A DNA stretch of 64,000 nucleotides, taken from contig NZ_JARHTQ010000032.1 of assembly GCF_029223525.1 (NCBI RefSeq), forward strand, positions 1 to 64,000, read 5' to 3'. The stretch's first letter is position 1; the number at the start of each line of letters is the position of its first letter. The notes under the pieces were generated by a model. That model was given only the letters and a program-made list of their open reading frames with translations. It made no database searches and was not told where the DNA came from. This document shows, one piece after another, positions 61,615 to 64,000 of this stretch. This DNA comes from Streptantibioticus ferralitis. Its GTDB lineage: Bacteria > Actinomycetota > Actinomycetes > Streptomycetales > Streptomycetaceae. The position numbers were made by a program, and so were the translations under genes.

Positions 61615-61875
61615 CTCTGTGTCGTCCGAAAGTCGCAGACCCCTAGGGGAAGCCCCGCCCTTCCTCATACCCGTGGTTCGTCCCGGCGGAGGAGGAACGG
61701 GCCGGTGCCGCTCCCTAGCCTGAAGAGGCACTGACTGCCGCACTGATGGCGAACCGCAGGGCGGAGGGTGGGGAAAACCCCCTCCCGTTACGGAGCCCTG
61801 CCCCATCGCTTCAGCCACCCCCCGTCGGCAACGCTGAAGACGCACACACCACCACGACATTTCAGGAGAATCCAC
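61615..61875. other. Upstream region of the ABC exporter operon
   Basis: About 260 bp without a gene. The palindrome CCCCTAGGGG (61640-61649) and the promoter-like stretch near 61710-61730 (CTAGCCTGAAGAGG) are the only visible elements. Confidence 0.4.
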
Positions 61876-62664
61876 GTGACCACGGCTGTAGCAGTTCCCC
61901 GGGCGGGCGGCAGCGGAGGGCGCACGGCCGTCGCCGCGAGGGCACGGCAGGTGACCAAGGCGTACGGCAACGGGGAGACCCGGGTCGTCGCACTCGACGC
62001 CGTCGACGTCGACATCGCCCGCGGTCAGTTCACCGCGATCATGGGCCCGTCGGGCTCCGGCAAGTCCACCCTCATGCACTGCCTGGCGGGCCTGGACGCG
62101 CTCACCTCCGGCCGCATATGGATAGGCGAGACGGAGATCACCAAGCTGAAGGACAAGCAGCTCACCCGGCTGCGCCGGGACCAGATCGGCTTCATCTTCC
62201 AGGCGTTCAACCTGCTGCCCACCCTGAACGCGATGGAGAACATCACGCTGCCGATGGACATCGCGGGCCGCAAGCCCGACAAGCGGTGGCTGGAGACGGT
62301 CGTGGAGACCGTCGGCCTCGGCAGCAGGCTCAAGCACCGGCCGTCGCAGCTGTCCGGCGGCCAGCAGCAGCGCGTCGCCGTGGCCCGTGCGCTCGCCGCC
62401 CAGCCCGAGATCATCTTCGGCGACGAGCCGACCGGAAACCTCGACTCGCGCGCCGGTGCCGAGGTCCTGGGCTTCCTGCGCCGCTCGGTCGACGAACTCG
62501 GCCAGACCATCGTCATGGTCACCCACGACCCGGTCGCCGCCTCGTACGCCGACCGCGTGCTGTACCTGGCCGACGGCCGGATCGTCGACGACATGGCGAA
62601 CCCCACCGCCGAGCTGGTCTTCGAGCGGATGAAGAACTTCGAGGCCCGCGGGAGGACCTCGTGA
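61876..62664 (+). CDS. MacB/LolD-type ABC transporter ATP-binding protein
   Basis: A 262-aa ATPase. Walker A is MGPSGSGKST near residue 57, the Q-loop FIFQAFNLLPTLNAMEN is of the MacB/FtsE type, the signature is LSGGQQQRVAVARAL, and Walker B IIFGDEPTGNLDS with H-loop VTHDP. GTG 61876 has CAGGAGAA upstream. Its TGA overlaps the GTG of the permease by 4 nt. Such pairs power mechanotransmission or export of peptides, lipids or antibiotics. No dedicated regulator is visible upstream. Confidence 0.95.
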   Translation: MTTAVAVPRAGGSGGRTAVAARARQVTKAYGNGETRVVALDAVDVDIARGQFTAIMGPSGSGKSTLMHCLAGLDALTSGRIWIGETEITKLKDKQLTRLRRDQIGFIFQAFNLLPTLNAMENITLPMDIAGRKPDKRWLETVVETVGLGSRLKHRPSQLSGGQQQRVAVARALAAQPEIIFGDEPTGNLDSRAGAEVLGFLRRSVDELGQTIVMVTHDPVAASYADRVLYLADGRIVDDMANPTAELVFERMKNFEARGRTS

Positions 62665-64000
62665 CCGTCCTCAAGACCTCGCTGCGCAACTTCCTCGCGC
62701 ACAAGGGGCGGATGGCGCTGTCCGCCGTGGCCGTGCTGCTCTCGGTGGGATTCGTCTGCGGCACGCTCGTCTTCACCGACACCGTCAACGCCACCTTCGA
62801 CAAGCTGTTCGCCACCACCTCCGCGGACGTCACCGTCAAGCCCAAGGACGCGGGCAACGGCAACAACAACGACGGCGCCCCACCGGTCACCCTGCCCGCC
62901 GCGACCGTCGAGAAGATCGCCGCCGAGCCGGGCGTCAGGAACGTCTTCGGGGTGGCCGCGTCCACCTCCGTCACCCTGGTCGACCCGAAGACCAACAAGA
63001 ACATCGGCCCGACCTCCGGCGCCCCGACCATCGCCTCCAACTGGACCGTGACCCCGAACGCGGCGCTCAAGCTCACCTCGGGCCAGGCGCCGAAGGGCCC
63101 CGGCCAGGCACTGCTGGACGCCGACACCGCCAACAAGGCGCACCTGGGCATCGGCGACGAGGTCAAGGTGATGTCCGCGTTCGGGACCTTCACCCAGAAG
63201 ATCACCGGTATCGCGACCTTCCAGACCACCAACCCCGGTGCGGCGATGGTCTTCCTGGACACCCCCACCGCGCAGCGCGAACTCCTCGGCAAGAGCGGGG
63301 TGTTCACCTCGGTCGACGCCTACGGTGACGGCAGCAGGACCAACGACCAGCTGAAGTCGCAGGCGGTCGCCGGGCTCGGCGGCGGTTACCAGGTGCAGAC
63401 GAAGGCCGAGGCGGCCGCGGAGAACAAGTCGAGCGTCGGCAGCTTCCTCAACGTGCTGAAGGACAGCATGCTCGGCTTCGCCGGGATCGCCGTCCTGGTC
63501 GGCATCTTCCTGATCGTCAACACCTTCTCGATGCTGGTAGCCCAGCGCACCCGCGAGATCGGCCTGATGCGCGCCATCGGCGCGAGCCGCAGGCAGGTCA
63601 ACCGCTCGGTGCTGATCGAGGCGGTGCTGCTCGGCGTGCTCGGCTCGGCGCTCGGCGTCGCGGGCGGCATCGGCATCGCCATGGGCCTGATGCAGCTGAT
63701 GAACGGCATGGGCATGCATCTCGACACCAGCGAGCTCACCGTCAAGTGGTCGACTCCCGCCGTGGGCGGGGCCGTTGGCATCCTCGTCACCATCGTCTCG
63801 GCCTATCTGCCCGCCCGCCGCGCCGCGAAGATCTCGCCGATGGCCGCCCTCCGTGACGCCGGGAGCAGCCAGACCACCGGCAAGTCGACGGCGCTGCGGT
63901 CGGTGATCGGCCTGGTGCTGACCGGTGCCGGAGCCGCCTCGCTGGTGGCCGCGGGTGCGGCGAAGGCCGCCGCCACCGGCAGCATGTTCCTGGCCGTCGG
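62661..64000 (+). CDS. MacB/FtsX-type ABC permease (3' end beyond the window)
   Basis: Partial, at least 446 codons, open to the right edge. GTG 62661 begins VTVLKTSLRNFLAHKGRMAL with an N-terminal helix (LSAVAVLLSVGFVCGTLVF), then a large extracytoplasmic MacB-PCD domain (about residues 45-255). It continues with the FtsX core: GFAGIAVLVGIFLIVNTFSM, then QRTREIGLMRAIGASRRQV, and two more helices up to AYLPARRAAKISPMAALRDA. A further domain begins at the edge, suggesting the duplicated eight- to ten-helix form of about 850 aa. Translationally coupled to the ATPase. Confidence 0.93.
   Translation, partial: MTVLKTSLRNFLAHKGRMALSAVAVLLSVGFVCGTLVFTDTVNATFDKLFATTSADVTVKPKDAGNGNNNDGAPPVTLPAATVEKIAAEPGVRNVFGVAASTSVTLVDPKTNKNIGPTSGAPTIASNWTVTPNAALKLTSGQAPKGPGQALLDADTANKAHLGIGDEVKVMSAFGTFTQKITGIATFQTTNPGAAMVFLDTPTAQRELLGKSGVFTSVDAYGDGSRTNDQLKSQAVAGLGGGYQVQTKAEAAAENKSSVGSFLNVLKDSMLGFAGIAVLVGIFLIVNTFSMLVAQRTREIGLMRAIGASRRQVNRSVLIEAVLLGVLGSALGVAGGIGIAMGLMQLMNGMGMHLDTSELTVKWSTPAVGGAVGILVTIVSAYLPARRAAKISPMAALRDAGSSQTTGKSTALRSVIGLVLTGAGAASLVAAGAAKAAATGSMFLAV

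Overview
The window is a high-GC actinobacterial chromosome segment, almost certainly Streptomyces or a close relative (Kitasatospora, Streptacidiphilus). Supporting signs are very GC-rich third codon positions, frequent GTG starts, 4-bp stop/start overlaps, two rare TTA codons in an AfsR-type regulator, an RpfB with three DUF348 domains and a galTEK operon. From memory, the gene order (tam/tamR, gal genes, ppc, pth, rplY, prs, glmU, rpfB-rsmA-ispE, pmt) resembles the S. coelicolor core around SCO3120-SCO3160. No prophage, complete insertion sequence or CRISPR array is visible.

Layout. 1-8 kb: a ScbR-like TetR regulator followed by about 750 bp without a gene, thioredoxin, an AlkA-type glycosylase, a MarP-like membrane serine protease, a GT87-type glycosyltransferase, a MerR regulator and a DUF2637-like membrane protein. 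8-11.4 kb: a translationally coupled flavin monooxygenase - hydrolase - SDR operon. 12-20 kb: an AfsR-like regulator with TTA codons, tricorn protease, an EstB-type serine hydrolase and a broken SDR gene buried in palindromes. 20-34 kb: housekeeping and envelope genes (penicillin-binding protein, protein O-mannosyltransferase, rsmI, tatD, rpfB, rsmA, ispE, an ABC-F protein, a PQQ-propeller membrane protein). 34-43 kb: an atypical response regulator, a sodium symporter with a small membrane partner divergent from galT-galE-galK, a second response regulator with an interrupted receiver domain, and tamR/tam. 43-54 kb: a desaturase and its TetR regulator, a LAGLIDADG-like protein beside tRNA-Gln, glmU, prs, rplY, pth and ppc, then an orphan histidine kinase. 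55-60.4 kb: four genes combining SUKH immunity-type domains with two deaminase domains and a WHH-type nuclease domain. The window ends with a DivIVA-like coiled-coil protein and a MacB/FtsX-type ABC exporter cut by the right edge.

The most striking signal is a 54-bp repeat placed in frame inside three unrelated genes: three tandem copies in the serine hydrolase, two in galE and three in the WHH-SUKH gene. The reading frame used in the hydrolase differs from the one used in the other two, so the conserved object is DNA rather than a protein domain. The unit length is divisible by three, no frame seen contains a stop, the C-rich head gives a G-quadruplex-like complement, and the middle is a 5-bp stem with a 3-nt loop whose bases co-vary between genes. 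It behaves like an ORF-tolerant palindromic element, reminiscent of rickettsial RPEs or REP sequences. I know of no description of it in actinobacteria. The SUKH/deaminase/WHH locus, where toxin-type and immunity-type domains share polypeptides, is the second point of interest.
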